Assembly (NCBI RefSeq): GCF_000507145.1
Contig: NZ_AYTO01000008.1
Coordinates: 124,001-188,000, forward strand
Source: Bacillus tequilensis KCTC 13622
GTDB taxonomy: Bacteria; Bacillota; Bacilli; Bacillales; Bacillaceae
Direction: 5' to 3'
DNA length: 64,000 nucleotides
Shown: positions 18,080-26,969 of the stretch, piece after piece
Numbering within the stretch: position 1 is the first letter of the stretch
Layout: every line of letters begins with the position of its first letter
Program-made: the position numbers and the translations under genes
Notes under the pieces: model-generated
Told to the model about the DNA's origin: nothing
What the model saw: the letters and a program-made list of their open reading frames with translations, nothing else
Databases searched by the model: none

Positions 18080-19027
18080 TTGGCGACTCAAAAACAACGG
18101 ATGTACGGATTTTTTATGGTCATTGTCGGAGCTGCTTTTTGGGGATTATCGGGAACTGCTGCCCAGCATTTGTTTGAAACAAGTGATGTGTCGGTGGAGT
18201 GGCTTGTCACCGTTCGTTTGCTTTTATCAGGATTGCTTCTGCTGATGATCATATCTGCCGGTAAAAACAGACGTGCGGTGTGGGAGATTTGGAAGGATCA
18301 AAAATCGGCTATTCAGCTGGTTGTTTTCGGAATTGCCGGCATGCTGGGCGTTCAGTATACTTTTTTGGCTTCAATAGGAACCGGTAATGCAGCTGTAGCT
18401 ACGCTGCTTCAGTACTTGGCACCCGTTATGATTATGCTGTTTATGCTTGTGACCCGGAAGAATTCTTTTCAGTTAGCAGATATGTGCGCACTTGTGCTTG
18501 CTTTGGGGGGCACTTTTTTACTGCTGACCAATGGAAGTATCAATAATTTAACTATATCTCCTTTGTCTGTCATCTGGGGACTGCTTTCTGCCGCTGCCCT
18601 TGCCTTTTATACGCTGTACTCCAGCTCACTTTTGAAAAACTGGGGATCTGCTCTTGTGATTGGCTGGGGAATGCTGATCGGAGGCATTGGCATGAGCTTT
18701 ATTCATCCGCCGTGGGACGTTGATGTACAGGGGTGGACGATGTCAGCGGGCGTATCAATTGGTTTTATTGTCATATTCGGAACGCTATTGGGTTTTTATA
18801 TGTATTTGACAAGCTTGAAATATTTATTTCCGCAAGAAGCAAGCATGCTGGGGTGCACTGAGCCGGTGGCTGCAGTGGCATCCTCTATCCTGTGGCTTGG
18901 TGTATCCTTTGGTTTTTATCAAGCGGCAGGAGCGGCTTGTATTTTGGTCATGATTTTTGTTCTATCGCAAAAAAAGAGTACCGGCAAGCCGGCGGCGTTA
19001 AAAAAACAAACAAATATTCAGAGGTGA
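18080..19027 (+). CDS. EamA/DMT-family transporter
   Basis: A 315-residue drug/metabolite transporter with ten predicted helices arranged as two EamA repeats (about 10-145 and 158-298); motifs include FWGLSGTAAQ and ASMLGCTEPVAAVASSILWL. The start is TTG 18080, seven bases after AGGAGG. Substrate is unknown. It is followed after seven bases by a GntR regulator. In 168 yvaD and yvaC are adjacent as I recall, so this two-gene unit looks like an insertion between them. Confidence 0.88.
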   Translation: MATQKQRMYGFFMVIVGAAFWGLSGTAAQHLFETSDVSVEWLVTVRLLLSGLLLLMIISAGKNRRAVWEIWKDQKSAIQLVVFGIAGMLGVQYTFLASIGTGNAAVATLLQYLAPVMIMLFMLVTRKNSFQLADMCALVLALGGTFLLLTNGSINNLTISPLSVIWGLLSAAALAFYTLYSSSLLKNWGSALVIGWGMLIGGIGMSFIHPPWDVDVQGWTMSAGVSIGFIVIFGTLLGFYMYLTSLKYLFPQEASMLGCTEPVAAVASSILWLGVSFGFYQAAGAACILVMIFVLSQKKSTGKPAALKKQTNIQR

Positions 19028-19034
19028 TGCTTTT

Positions 19035-19691
19035 ATGCCAATCCCGTCAAATACCCCAAAACCTATACGGCAGACTGCTAAAACGATTGCATTGGAGCAA
19101 ATTCAAAAATGGATTGTGGAAGGCATTCTCGCTCCCGGAGAAAAAATCAATGACGACGAGTTAGCGAAAGCGCTTGGCGTCAGCAGAACGCCAGTTAGAG
19201 AAGCTCTGCAATTATTGGCGGTACAGGGCTTTGTTGAAATGTCACCGGGGAAAGAAACAAGAATTTCACAAATTGAAAAAAACGATGTTTTCAAGGTGTA
19301 CCCGCCTATGGCGGCTCTGCAATCCACCGCTGCCGAACTGGCAATCGAACACATTCAGTCCTCCCACTTGGAGGAGATGGCGGCGGTCAATCAGCAAATG
19401 AAGGCGGCGATTGACCGAAATGAAATTTATGAAGTGCTTGGGCTTGATAAAGCGTTTCATGATGTCATGATTGATGCGGCCGATAATGAATATATCCGCA
19501 ATTTCACATCTGTCCTTCATATGCATATTCTTCGGATTGAATATCTTTTTTTTACATCGCCGCAAAATTCGATTGAAGAACATGAACAAATTATTCAGGC
19601 ATGTAAGGACAAGGATCGGAAAAAAGCTGCCGAGCTGACGTACAGCAACTGGATCAAGCCGATTCAGGATATTGCGGACAAACTGATGTAG
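19035..19691 (+). CDS. GntR-family (FCD-type) transcriptional regulator
   Basis: A 218-residue FadR-type GntR regulator. The winged helix lies in residues 15-75 (DDELAKALGVSRTPVREALQ) and the C-terminal FCD ligand domain has candidate metal-binding residues in FHDVMIDAADN, LHMHILRIEY and EHEQIIQA. It is co-transcribed with the EamA transporter (GAGGTGATGC ribosome site) and probably controls it through the dyad at 18043-18061. A terminator follows. Confidence 0.9.
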   Translation: MPIPSNTPKPIRQTAKTIALEQIQKWIVEGILAPGEKINDDELAKALGVSRTPVREALQLLAVQGFVEMSPGKETRISQIEKNDVFKVYPPMAALQSTAAELAIEHIQSSHLEEMAAVNQQMKAAIDRNEIYEVLGLDKAFHDVMIDAADNEYIRNFTSVLHMHILRIEYLFFTSPQNSIEEHEQIIQACKDKDRKKAAELTYSNWIKPIQDIADKLM

Positions 19692-19695
19692 AGAA

Positions 19696-19724
19696 GCAGA
19701 GACAGTATGGTCTCTGCTTTTTTA
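19696..19724 (+). terminator. Terminator after the GntR gene
   Basis: AGCAGAGAC, the loop AGTATG and GTCTCTGCTTTTTT. Confidence 0.85.
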
Positions 19725-19822
19725 TACGAACGCATCAATTGAGAAGTTCACACGTTTTTGGGGCATACTATAGCGAATAAACGGGAAAAGCTCTACACAT
19801 TCGCTGAAAAGGATTTTGTCAA

Positions 19823-21706
19823 ATGAACAACAATCAAAGAACTATGCCAAGCATCGTAAAGGATGCCTTTCGGATTCAAGCACATCCCTTTCCATGGAAA
19901 AAGGCAATCGGATCAGGCGTCGCTTCGGGATTTCCTGTGCTGGCCGGTACACTGATGGGTCATACGGATTACGGTTTATCTGCAAGCATCGGGGGCTTTG
20001 TTTATTTATATGCGGGCGGTGAATCGTATAAAAAGCGCGCTTTGAAGCTGCTCTTGGTTTCCATTGGGATTGCGCTCTCATTTGGATTAGGAACGCTTTT
20101 GTCCGGGACGGTTTGGATGATGGCGGCTGTTCTTGGGCTGATTGGTGCAGCGGCGATGTTTATTTTCAGTGCGCTCGGTATACAAGGTCCTGCGCCGATG
20201 TTTTTTGTTCTTGCCTTTTTAGTCAGCACCGGGCTTCCAGCCGATCCTTCACAAGCGCTGTTCCGAGCGGAGCTGACATGTCTCGGCGGCATTTTTGCCA
20301 TGGGCATCGCCTTAATCGGCTGGTTATGGAACAAACATGGACCTGAGGAGGCGGTGCTGCAAAAAACATATGACCAGCTTGCCGATTGTCTTTCAGCCGT
20401 CGGAACACCAGGCTTTCAGAACGCGCAGCATCAGACAGTGCTTATGCTCAGAACAGCCCGTCAAACAGTTCTCGGCAAGGGAAACAGGCGGAAAAAATCA
20501 CTGCATGATGAACGTTTTTTCCGCCTGCTCGAAAAAGCTGACGACATATTTCTCGCCATTATTCATTTTTCAGCTGAAACACCAGATGGAAAGACGGCAC
20601 AGATTGAAAAAGCACTCCGTCAAGCCGGAGATATGCTGGGGCATGATCGTGCTTTCAGTCCGTTTCAGATGAAGGAGAATAATTCAGAGCCAAGCCGGAA
20701 GCTGTTTGAAGAAATCAATGAGGCTTTGCATATCGCTTCAGGAGAGTTTGATAAGCTGGACGGGGAGCCGAGCCGTCTGCCAAACTCATTTTACGATTTG
20801 AGAAATGCCTTTGACTGGCAGTCGCCGGTTTTGATACGGGCGTTAAAGTACGGAATTGTGCTGTTTGCCGCAGATCTGTTTGCCCTCACATTTGGTTTTG
20901 CACGCTCCTACTGGATTCCGCTTTCGGCAGCAGCGGTCATGCTTGGCACGACTGTTGTCTTTACGCTTCACAGGGCCATTCAGCGTTCGGCCGGAACCGT
21001 GATCGGTGTTGGGCTGGCAGGCGCTATCCTGTTTTTAAAGCCGGGCGGTGTTTATATTGCGTTATGTATTGCAGCGCTGCAATGTCTTCTTGAGATGCTG
21101 ATTGTCCGAAATTATGCGCTGGCGGTTCCTTTTTTGACCGCAAACGCGCTTGTCATCACAGAAAGCATGCATGGCGGCTCGGACATCGGTTATTTTATGA
21201 TAGCGAGGCTGACGGATGTAGCTGTCGGCAGTGTGATCGGGCTATTGGGAACGATGCTGCTGTGGAGGCGTTTTTCCAAGAAGCGGCTGCCCGAACTGAT
21301 GCGGGAGGTGATCCGGCTGGAAGGGCAGTTTATGGAGAAACTGTTAACCGCGCAGACAGCAGACGAACACAAGCTAAGGGGGAGCCTTGTCAGGCTTCGG
21401 GATGCGTATGATCAGACGCTTGGTGAATTTCCCAATACTTATGCGGATGCGCTCTGGCCTGCCGTTTCCGGTGCTCAGCACCTAGGGTATTATTTGCTCT
21501 CAGCCCAAGCTCATCATCGTCCGTCTGCTCCGTTTTCCGAAGAAGAGATGAACCGGATACGAGCTTTTTTTGAACAAGCTGAGCAGTCCGCTTTGATGAA
21601 AAAGGCGCCGGCAGACATACAAGTGCCGCATGTTTCTTGCTATCCGCGGATCAGCAAAGAGCTGTCCGCACTGTATTTTGGCTTGCGGACAGCTTTTGAA
21701 AAGTAA
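19823..21706 (+). CDS. yvaC: YvaC, FUSC/aromatic-acid-exporter-like membrane protein
   Basis: A 627-residue membrane protein. Two hydrophobic bundles (about residues 25-170 and 345-470, the second with ARSYWIPLSAAAVMLGTTVV) are each followed by a cytosolic helical region, the layout of the FUSC family (AaeB/YccS-like putative exporters). No substrate can be given. The start ATG 19823 follows AAAGG at a long spacing. It ends 142 bases before azoR2. Confidence 0.88.
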   Translation: MNNNQRTMPSIVKDAFRIQAHPFPWKKAIGSGVASGFPVLAGTLMGHTDYGLSASIGGFVYLYAGGESYKKRALKLLLVSIGIALSFGLGTLLSGTVWMMAAVLGLIGAAAMFIFSALGIQGPAPMFFVLAFLVSTGLPADPSQALFRAELTCLGGIFAMGIALIGWLWNKHGPEEAVLQKTYDQLADCLSAVGTPGFQNAQHQTVLMLRTARQTVLGKGNRRKKSLHDERFFRLLEKADDIFLAIIHFSAETPDGKTAQIEKALRQAGDMLGHDRAFSPFQMKENNSEPSRKLFEEINEALHIASGEFDKLDGEPSRLPNSFYDLRNAFDWQSPVLIRALKYGIVLFAADLFALTFGFARSYWIPLSAAAVMLGTTVVFTLHRAIQRSAGTVIGVGLAGAILFLKPGGVYIALCIAALQCLLEMLIVRNYALAVPFLTANALVITESMHGGSDIGYFMIARLTDVAVGSVIGLLGTMLLWRRFSKKRLPELMREVIRLEGQFMEKLLTAQTADEHKLRGSLVRLRDAYDQTLGEFPNTYADALWPAVSGAQHLGYYLLSAQAHHRPSAPFSEEEMNRIRAFFEQAEQSALMKKAPADIQVPHVSCYPRISKELSALYFGLRTAFEK

Positions 21707-21848
21707 AATAATCTTTAATTCGAGATGTTTTGCTTGAAAGTAATTTTAAGTGCCCCTATAATAAAGTCAAAGAGAGAAAGAATAATCATAAAGCATCTGT
21801 ATGATAATAATTGATGTGTGATTTTTAAAAACGAAAGGGCTGGTAAAA

Positions 21849-22484
21849 ATGGCAAAAGTATTGTATATCACTGCTCACCCTCATGATGAAGCAACTTCTT
21901 ACAGTATGGCAACAGGTAAAGCGTTCATCGAATCTTACAAAGAAGCGAACCCAAATGATGAGGTTGTACATATTGATTTGTACAATGAAAACATCCCGCA
22001 CATTGATGCGGATGTATTCAGCGGCTGGGGCAAGCTGCAGTCAGGCACAGGTTTTGAAGAGCTTTCTGAAAGCGAAAAAGCGAAAGTCGGCCGTTTGGGA
22101 GAGCTTAGCGATCAATTTGCATCTGCTGATAAATACGTATTCGTTACTCCTTTATGGAACTTCTCATTCCCGCCAGTAATGAAAGCGTATCTTGATTCTG
22201 TTGCAGTTGCAGGAAAATCATTCAAATACACTGAACAAGGCCCTGTCGGCTTGTTGACTGACAAAAAAGCAATTCATATCCAAGCGCGCGGCGGCTACTA
22301 CTCAGAAGGCCCTGCGGCTGAAATGGAAATGGGCCACCGCTACATCGGCATCATGATGAACTTCTTCGGCGTTCCATCCTTCGATGGCATTTTCGTAGAG
22401 GGACAAAATGCGGAGCCTGATAAAGCACAGCAAATCAAAGAAGACGCGATTGCGCGTGCGAAAGAAGCAGGAAAAACATTTTAA
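21849..22484 (+). CDS. azoR2: AzoR2, FMN-dependent NADH azoreductase/quinone reductase
   Basis: A 211-residue flavodoxin-like azoreductase (YvaB). Motifs are [16 protein letters not shown] for the FMN phosphate, [17 protein letters not shown] and the loop [10 protein letters not shown]. It reduces quinones and azo dyes in two-electron steps; in B. subtilis it is induced by catechol and quinone stress, and its gene is controlled by YodB rather than by the nearby CatR. The ribosome site is AAAGGGCTGG. A bidirectional terminator separates it from iolU. Confidence 0.95.
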   Translation: MAKVLYITAHPHDEATSYSMATGKAFIESYKEANPNDEVVHIDLYNENIPHIDADVFSGWGKLQSGTGFEELSESEKAKVGRLGELSDQFASADKYVFVTPLWNFSFPPVMKAYLDSVAVAGKSFKYTEQGPVGLLTDKKAIHIQARGGYYSEGPAAEMEMGHRYIGIMMNFFGVPSFDGIFVEGQNAEPDKAQQIKEDAIARAKEAGKTF

Positions 22485-22486
22485 TG

Positions 22487-22519
22487 AAAAAGCCTCCCCT
22501 GTTAAAAGGGGAGGCTTTT
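22487..22519. terminator. Bidirectional terminator between azoR2 and iolU
   Basis: AAAAGCCTCCCCT, the loop GTTAA and AAGGGGAGGCTTTT. Confidence 0.9.
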
Positions 22520-22521
22520 GT

Positions 22522-23568
22522 TTATTGTTCCAGCGTAATTGTTCGTTTCTCCTCACTGCTTTTCATCGCGGCTTCAATGATGAGGATAACATCAATTCCT
22601 TCCTCAGCGGTGACAGGGAGCGCTGCGCCTTTCCGTATGCTTTCCGCTAATTTGCGGTAATAGGTGAGATAGGAGCCGTTTACCGAAGGGATCGTTTCTG
22701 TTTTCTTGTTCGTGCCGTGAACGGTTGTCAGTTGTCCGTAAAACTGCGGATCATCCGCACCCCAGCTGTCATCCTCAGGTTTTCTCCCTGCTCTGAGTGC
22801 GTCTTCCTGTCCGTCGATTCCGTATTTGATAAAGCTGGATTGCTGTCCGTGAATTTGATAACGCGGGCCGTTTGCCGGAACGATTGATCCTCCATGCAGA
22901 ATCGCTTGGAGCTTGCCGTAATCCAGCATGATATGAAAATAGTCAACAGCTTCGGCATTGTGACGCTGGACCATCACATTTGCAGTGACAGCTTTTGGCA
23001 TCCCAAACAAATGGAGAGTTTGGTCTATGATATGGGAGCCGAGATCATACAGCGTACCGGTGGCAGTGCCTTCTTTTTCACGCCATCGCTCTTGAACTTC
23101 GGGTCTGTAGCGGTTATAGGAGACTAGATATGTATTGATTTCTTCAAGTGATTTGTCCTCAATTAGCTTTTTAATCGTTAAGAAGTCATTATCCCAGCGT
23201 CTGTTATGATATACACTTAACAATATGTCTTTTTCTTTGGCGGCCTTTTGTAATGCTTCTCCTTCTTCAGCAGTGGCTGTCATCGGTTTTTCAATCACGA
23301 CGTGTTTTCCAGCCTGAATGCATGCCATGGCGTGCTCGTAATGAAGACCGCTCGGCGTGGTGACAATGACAAGCTCAATGTCCGGGTCATTTATGATTTG
23401 ATCAAGCTCATGCACAACTTCAGCATCCGGAAAATCCCGTTTCACTTCTTCCGTCCGCGATGTCATGACCTTGCTGATGGAAAACTCATCTAAAACAGCA
23501 AGCAGCGGCGCGTGAAAAACAGAGCCAGACAGTCCGTACCCTAACATCCCAACCTTTATCGTATCCAC
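22522..23568 (-). CDS. iolU: IolU, NADP-dependent scyllo-inositol dehydrogenase
   Basis: Gfo/Idh/MocA-family oxidoreductase, 348 residues (YvaA). The nucleotide motif is GMLGYGLSGSVFHAP (7-21), the EKPM motif supplies the catalytic lysine, and DLGSHIIDQTLHLFG holds conserved Asp/His. In B. subtilis IolU is NADP(H)-specific and reduces scyllo-inosose to scyllo-inositol. GGGAGAAGAAAAG precedes the ATG. The C-terminus appears slightly shorter than in 168 (about 357 residues, from recall). Confidence 0.92.
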   Translation of the reverse strand: MDTIKVGMLGYGLSGSVFHAPLLAVLDEFSISKVMTSRTEEVKRDFPDAEVVHELDQIINDPDIELVIVTTPSGLHYEHAMACIQAGKHVVIEKPMTATAEEGEALQKAAKEKDILLSVYHNRRWDNDFLTIKKLIEDKSLEEINTYLVSYNRYRPEVQERWREKEGTATGTLYDLGSHIIDQTLHLFGMPKAVTANVMVQRHNAEAVDYFHIMLDYGKLQAILHGGSIVPANGPRYQIHGQQSSFIKYGIDGQEDALRAGRKPEDDSWGADDPQFYGQLTTVHGTNKKTETIPSVNGSYLTYYRKLAESIRKGAALPVTAEEGIDVILIIEAAMKSSEEKRTITLEQ

Positions 23569-23724
23569 TTTTCTTCTCCCCTTTAAAAGCGTTTTCGCAA
23601 GAAGTATATACCCTTCTGATCAAATGGTAAAACCTAACTGATTCATTTTTTGCCGAGGCAAGCTTAGACAACAGTTTGGACAATCAGTATAATGGGAATT
23701 AATATAAGGAACAGAGGTGTACCG

Positions 23725-24030
23725 ATGGAGAAACATAACGACCATAAAGCATTAAACCATAAAAGCTCGAAAGAAAAGGATCAAATCACAAACCGCCTGA
23801 AACGGATAGAAGGCCAGGTCAGAGGCATTCAAAACATGGTGGAAAACGATAGATATTGTGTGGACATTCTTGTACAAATTTCAGCTGTTCAGGCTGCAAT
23901 GAAAAATGTGGCGCTTCATTTGCTTGAGGATCATGCCCATCATTGTGTAGCGGATGCCATCAAAAGCGGAGACGGAGAACAAGCCATTTCTGAGCTTTTA
24001 GACGTATTTAAAAAGTTCACAAAATCATAA
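23725..24030 (+). CDS. csoR: CsoR, copper-sensing repressor
   Basis: A 101-residue all-helical repressor that leaves DNA on binding Cu(I). The Cu ligands Cys45, His70 and Cys74 are all present (NDRYC, EDHAHHC). It represses copZA. ATG 23725 follows AGAGGTG; an in-frame start at 23692 adds 11 residues without a ribosome site. It is 75 bases upstream of copZ, and a CsoR box lies in between. Confidence 0.96.
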   Translation: MEKHNDHKALNHKSSKEKDQITNRLKRIEGQVRGIQNMVENDRYCVDILVQISAVQAAMKNVALHLLEDHAHHCVADAIKSGDGEQAISELLDVFKKFTKS

Positions 24031-24042
24031 AGGCTTTTTTTA

Positions 24043-24072
24043 TTGTAATACCCTACGGGGGTATGGTAGGAT
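24043..24072 (+). promoter_or_regulatory. copZ promoter with CsoR operator
   Basis: TTGTAA (24043-24048), 18 bases and TAGGAT (24067-24072). The spacer holds ATACCCTACGGGGGTAT (24048-24064), matching the known B. subtilis CsoR site with its GC-rich inverted repeat, so bound CsoR would block RNA polymerase. Confidence 0.85.
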
Positions 24073-24105
24073 GAAAACAGAAAGAACAAAACAGGAGGAA
24101 TTCAA

Positions 24106-24315
24106 ATGGAACAAAAAACATTGCAAGTTGAGGGTATGTCTTGTCAGCACTGCGTCAAAGCGGTGGAAACGAGCGTAGGAGAATTGGACGGCGTCAGTGC
24201 GGTTCATGTCAATCTGGAAGCGGGAAAAGTCGATGTTTCGTTTGATGCTGACAAAGTATCAGTCAAAGATATTGCAGATGCGATAGAAGATCAGGGCTAT
24301 GATGTAGCCGAGTGA
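24106..24315 (+). CDS. copZ: CopZ, copper chaperone
   Basis: A 69-residue ferredoxin-like heavy-metal-associated domain with the Cu(I) site MSCQHC (Cys13, Cys16). It carries copper to CopA. The ribosome site is AGGAGG. It is the first gene after the CsoR box. Confidence 0.97.
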   Translation: MEQKTLQVEGMSCQHCVKAVETSVGELDGVSAVHVNLEAGKVDVSFDADKVSVKDIADAIEDQGYDVAE

Positions 24316-24319
24316 TTCA

Positions 24320-24351
24320 AAATATCGCGCCTTTAAGAAGGCGCGATATTT
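24320..24351 (+). terminator. Strong hairpin between copZ and copA
   Basis: A perfect 14-base-pair stem AAATATCGCGCCTT / AAGGCGCGATATTT with loop TAAG, followed by CTTTCATTTTC. It should terminate most copZ transcripts or act as an RNA-stability element, lowering copA expression relative to copZ. Confidence 0.7.
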
Positions 24352-24363
24352 CTTTCATTTTCA

Positions 24364-24382
24364 TATACCCCCCGGGTGTATA
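24364..24382 (+). promoter_or_regulatory. Second CsoR-like operator before copA
   Basis: TATACCCCCCGGGTGTATA is a near-palindrome with the same TAcCCcnnngGGGTA character as the copZ operator. It lies after the copZ hairpin and 14 bases before copA. No convincing -35/-10 pair accompanies it, so a separate copA promoter is uncertain. Confidence 0.45.
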
Positions 24383-24395
24383 TAAAGGAGTGAGT

Positions 24396-26810
24396 ATGTT
24401 GAGTGAACAAAAGGAAATCGCAATGCAGGTGTCTGGCATGACCTGTGCGGCCTGTGCATCCAGAATTGAAAAAGGCCTCAAGCGGATGCCGGGTGTCACG
24501 GATGCCAATGTCAATCTGGCAACAGAAACGTCAAATGTGACCTGCGATCCCGCTGAAACAGGGGCTGCAGCGATTCAGGAAAAAATAGAAAAGCTGGGCT
24601 ATCACGTCGTAACGGAAAAAGCTGAATTCGATATCGAAGGCATGACCTGTGCGGCCTGCGCCAATCGGATTGAAAAGCGGCTTAACAAAATAGAAGGCGT
24701 CGCAAACGCTCCCGTAAACTTCGCTTTAGAAACAGTTACGGTCGAGTACAATCCAAAAGAAGCGGCTGTCGGCGATTTGAAAGAAGCAGTAGATAAGCTG
24801 GGATATAAGCTTAAGCTAAAGGGCGATGAGGACAGTGAAGCAGCAGCTTCTAAAAAGAAAGAAGAACGGAAGCAAACGGCAAGACTGATCTTTTCAGCGG
24901 TTCTGTCATTTCCATTGCTTTGGGCGATGGAAAGCCATTTTACGTTTACATCGTTCATTTGGGTGCCGGATATTTTCCTCAATCCGTGGATGCAGTTTGC
25001 GCTGGCGACGCCAGTCCAGTTTCTGATCGGCTGGCCGTTTTATGCGGGTGCGTATAAGGCACTCAGAAACAAAAGCGCCAATATGGATGTATTGGTCGCG
25101 CTCGGAACGACGGCTGCTTACGCTTACAGCCTTTATCTTACGATCCAAAGCCTCGGTTCCCACGGGCATACAGACGGCCTTTACTATGAAACAAGCGCGA
25201 TTTTGCTGACACTGATTTTATTAGGCAAGCTATTTGAAACAAAAGCAAAGGGCCGTTCATCAGATGCCATTAAAAAGCTGATGAAGCTTCAAGCGAAAAC
25301 AGCGACTGTCGTCAGAGACGGACAGGAGCAAATCATTCCGATAGACGAAGTGCTTGTCGATGACGTGGTTTACGTCAAACCGGGCGAACGAATTCCTGTC
25401 GACGGAGAAGTAATAGAAGGCCGCTCGGCAGTTGATGAATCGATGATTACAGGAGAAAGTCTTCCTGTGGATAAAAATCCAGGTGACAGTGTGACAGGTG
25501 CCACCGTGAACGCAAACGGTTTTCTGAAAATCAAAGCGGTCAATGTCGGTAAGGATACGGCGCTTTCTCATATCATCAAAATCGTTGAGGAAGCGCAAGG
25601 GTCAAAAGCGCCGATCCAGCGTCTCGCTGATCAAATTTCCGGGATTTTTGTGCCTATCGTGTTGGGAATTGCCGTTCTCACTTTCCTCATTTGGTATCTT
25701 TGGGCGGCTCCCGGCGATTTTGCCGAAGCGATCAGCAAGTTCATCGCGGTTCTTGTCATTGCTTGTCCCTGTGCCCTCGGCCTCGCCACTCCAACGAGCA
25801 TTATGGCTGGATCTGGGCGTGCTGCCGAATTCGGGATTCTCTTTAAAGGCGGCGAGCATTTAGAAAAAACACATCGTCTCGATACGATTGTTCTCGATAA
25901 AACCGGAACTGTCACAAACGGCAAGCCGCGTCTGACAGATGCCATTCCGTTCGGTCGTTATGAAGAAACAGATCTGCTTCGATTTGCGGCGGCAGCCGAA
26001 ACGGGCTCGGAGCATCCGCTCGGCGAAGCGATTGTTTCCGGCGTGAAAGAAAAAGGGCTTGAGATACCGAAGCTGACCCGCTTTGAGGCAAAAATCGGCG
26101 CAGGCATTTTAGCTGAAGCCGGAGGCAAAACCATTCTCGTCGGCACAAGAAAGTTAATGGAGAGCGAACAGGTTGAGCATGAAGCTCTTCTTGCCCAAAT
26201 GGAAGAGCTTGAGGCAGAAGGGAAAACGGTTATGCTGGTATCCATTGATGGTGAAGCGGCAGGGCTGGTAGCGGTTGCCGATACGATAAAAGACACGTCA
26301 CGGGCGGCAGTGGCCCGTTTGAAAGAACTGGGCCTGGATGTCATCATGATGACGGGAGACAACCGGAGAACCGCAGAAGCCATCGCGAAGGAAGCGGGAA
26401 TTACAAGTGTCATTGCGGAAGTCCTTCCAGAACAAAAGGCGGCAGAAATTGCCCGCCTGCAAAAAGAAGGCCGCCAAACAGCCATGGTAGGCGACGGAAT
26501 TAACGATGCACCGGCACTTGCCACAGCCGATATCGGCATGGCGATTGGAACAGGCACGGACATTGCCATGGAAACAGCTGACATTACGCTGATTCGCGGC
26601 GATCTAAACAGCATTGCCGACGCCATTCGCATGAGCAGACTGACAATGAAAAACATTAAACAAAACTTATTTTGGGCGCTTGGCTATAACAGCCTTGGCA
26701 TCCCAATCGCAGCGCTCGGATTTTTAGCGCCATGGATCGCGGGAGCAGCAATGGCATTCAGCTCCGTTTCCGTTGTGCTAAACGCGCTCCGTTTGCAGAA
26801 AGTAAAATAA
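24396..26810 (+). CDS. copA: CopA, Cu(I)-exporting P-type ATPase
   Basis: Copper efflux pump, 804 residues. Two N-terminal metal-binding domains carry GMTCAAC (Cys17/Cys20 and Cys85/Cys88). The membrane metal site is CPC (457-459), the phosphorylated aspartate is Asp501 in DKTGT, the nucleotide site includes SEHPLG and the hinge is [15 protein letters not shown] 24396 follows AAAGGAG; a longer frame from 24312 runs through the copZ hairpin and is rejected. A terminator follows. Confidence 0.97.
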   Translation: MLSEQKEIAMQVSGMTCAACASRIEKGLKRMPGVTDANVNLATETSNVTCDPAETGAAAIQEKIEKLGYHVVTEKAEFDIEGMTCAACANRIEKRLNKIEGVANAPVNFALETVTVEYNPKEAAVGDLKEAVDKLGYKLKLKGDEDSEAAASKKKEERKQTARLIFSAVLSFPLLWAMESHFTFTSFIWVPDIFLNPWMQFALATPVQFLIGWPFYAGAYKALRNKSANMDVLVALGTTAAYAYSLYLTIQSLGSHGHTDGLYYETSAILLTLILLGKLFETKAKGRSSDAIKKLMKLQAKTATVVRDGQEQIIPIDEVLVDDVVYVKPGERIPVDGEVIEGRSAVDESMITGESLPVDKNPGDSVTGATVNANGFLKIKAVNVGKDTALSHIIKIVEEAQGSKAPIQRLADQISGIFVPIVLGIAVLTFLIWYLWAAPGDFAEAISKFIAVLVIACPCALGLATPTSIMAGSGRAAEFGILFKGGEHLEKTHRLDTIVLDKTGTVTNGKPRLTDAIPFGRYEETDLLRFAAAAETGSEHPLGEAIVSGVKEKGLEIPKLTRFEAKIGAGILAEAGGKTILVGTRKLMESEQVEHEALLAQMEELEAEGKTVMLVSIDGEAAGLVAVADTIKDTSRAAVARLKELGLDVIMMTGDNRRTAEAIAKEAGITSVIAEVLPEQKAAEIARLQKEGRQTAMVGDGINDAPALATADIGMAIGTGTDIAMETADITLIRGDLNSIADAIRMSRLTMKNIKQNLFWALGYNSLGIPIAALGFLAPWIAGAAMAFSSVSVVLNALRLQKVK

Positions 26811-26837
26811 AAAACCGGCCATATGCCGGTTTTTGTT
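26811..26837 (+). terminator. copA terminator
   Basis: AAAACCGGC, the loop CATAT and GCCGGTTTTT. Confidence 0.85.
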
Positions 26838-26842
26838 TTGCA

Positions 26843-26907
26843 TTGACACTTTATTGGAAAACGGCATATAATAAACGTAACTGATATATGAGTATGTGCT
26901 CATATAT
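26843..26907 (+). promoter_or_regulatory. cadA promoter with CzrA-like operator
   Basis: TTGACA (26843-26848), 18 bases and TATAAT (26867-26872) form a near-consensus promoter. Just downstream of the start point is the perfect 9-6-9 inverted repeat ATATATGAG-tatgtg-CTCATATAT (26884-26907), which fits ArsR-family CzrA sites (TGA-N-TCA type) known to control cadA and czcD in B. subtilis. Confidence 0.75.
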
Positions 26908-26969
26908 AAAAATCCACTACATCATTCATTGATACGCTTTGAAGAGGGAACCCTAAATCGGAAGGAAAG

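Noticed and set aside
24312..24395. N-terminal extension of copA
   Set aside because: It would run through the copZ terminator hairpin and the CsoR-like box and lacks a ribosome site.
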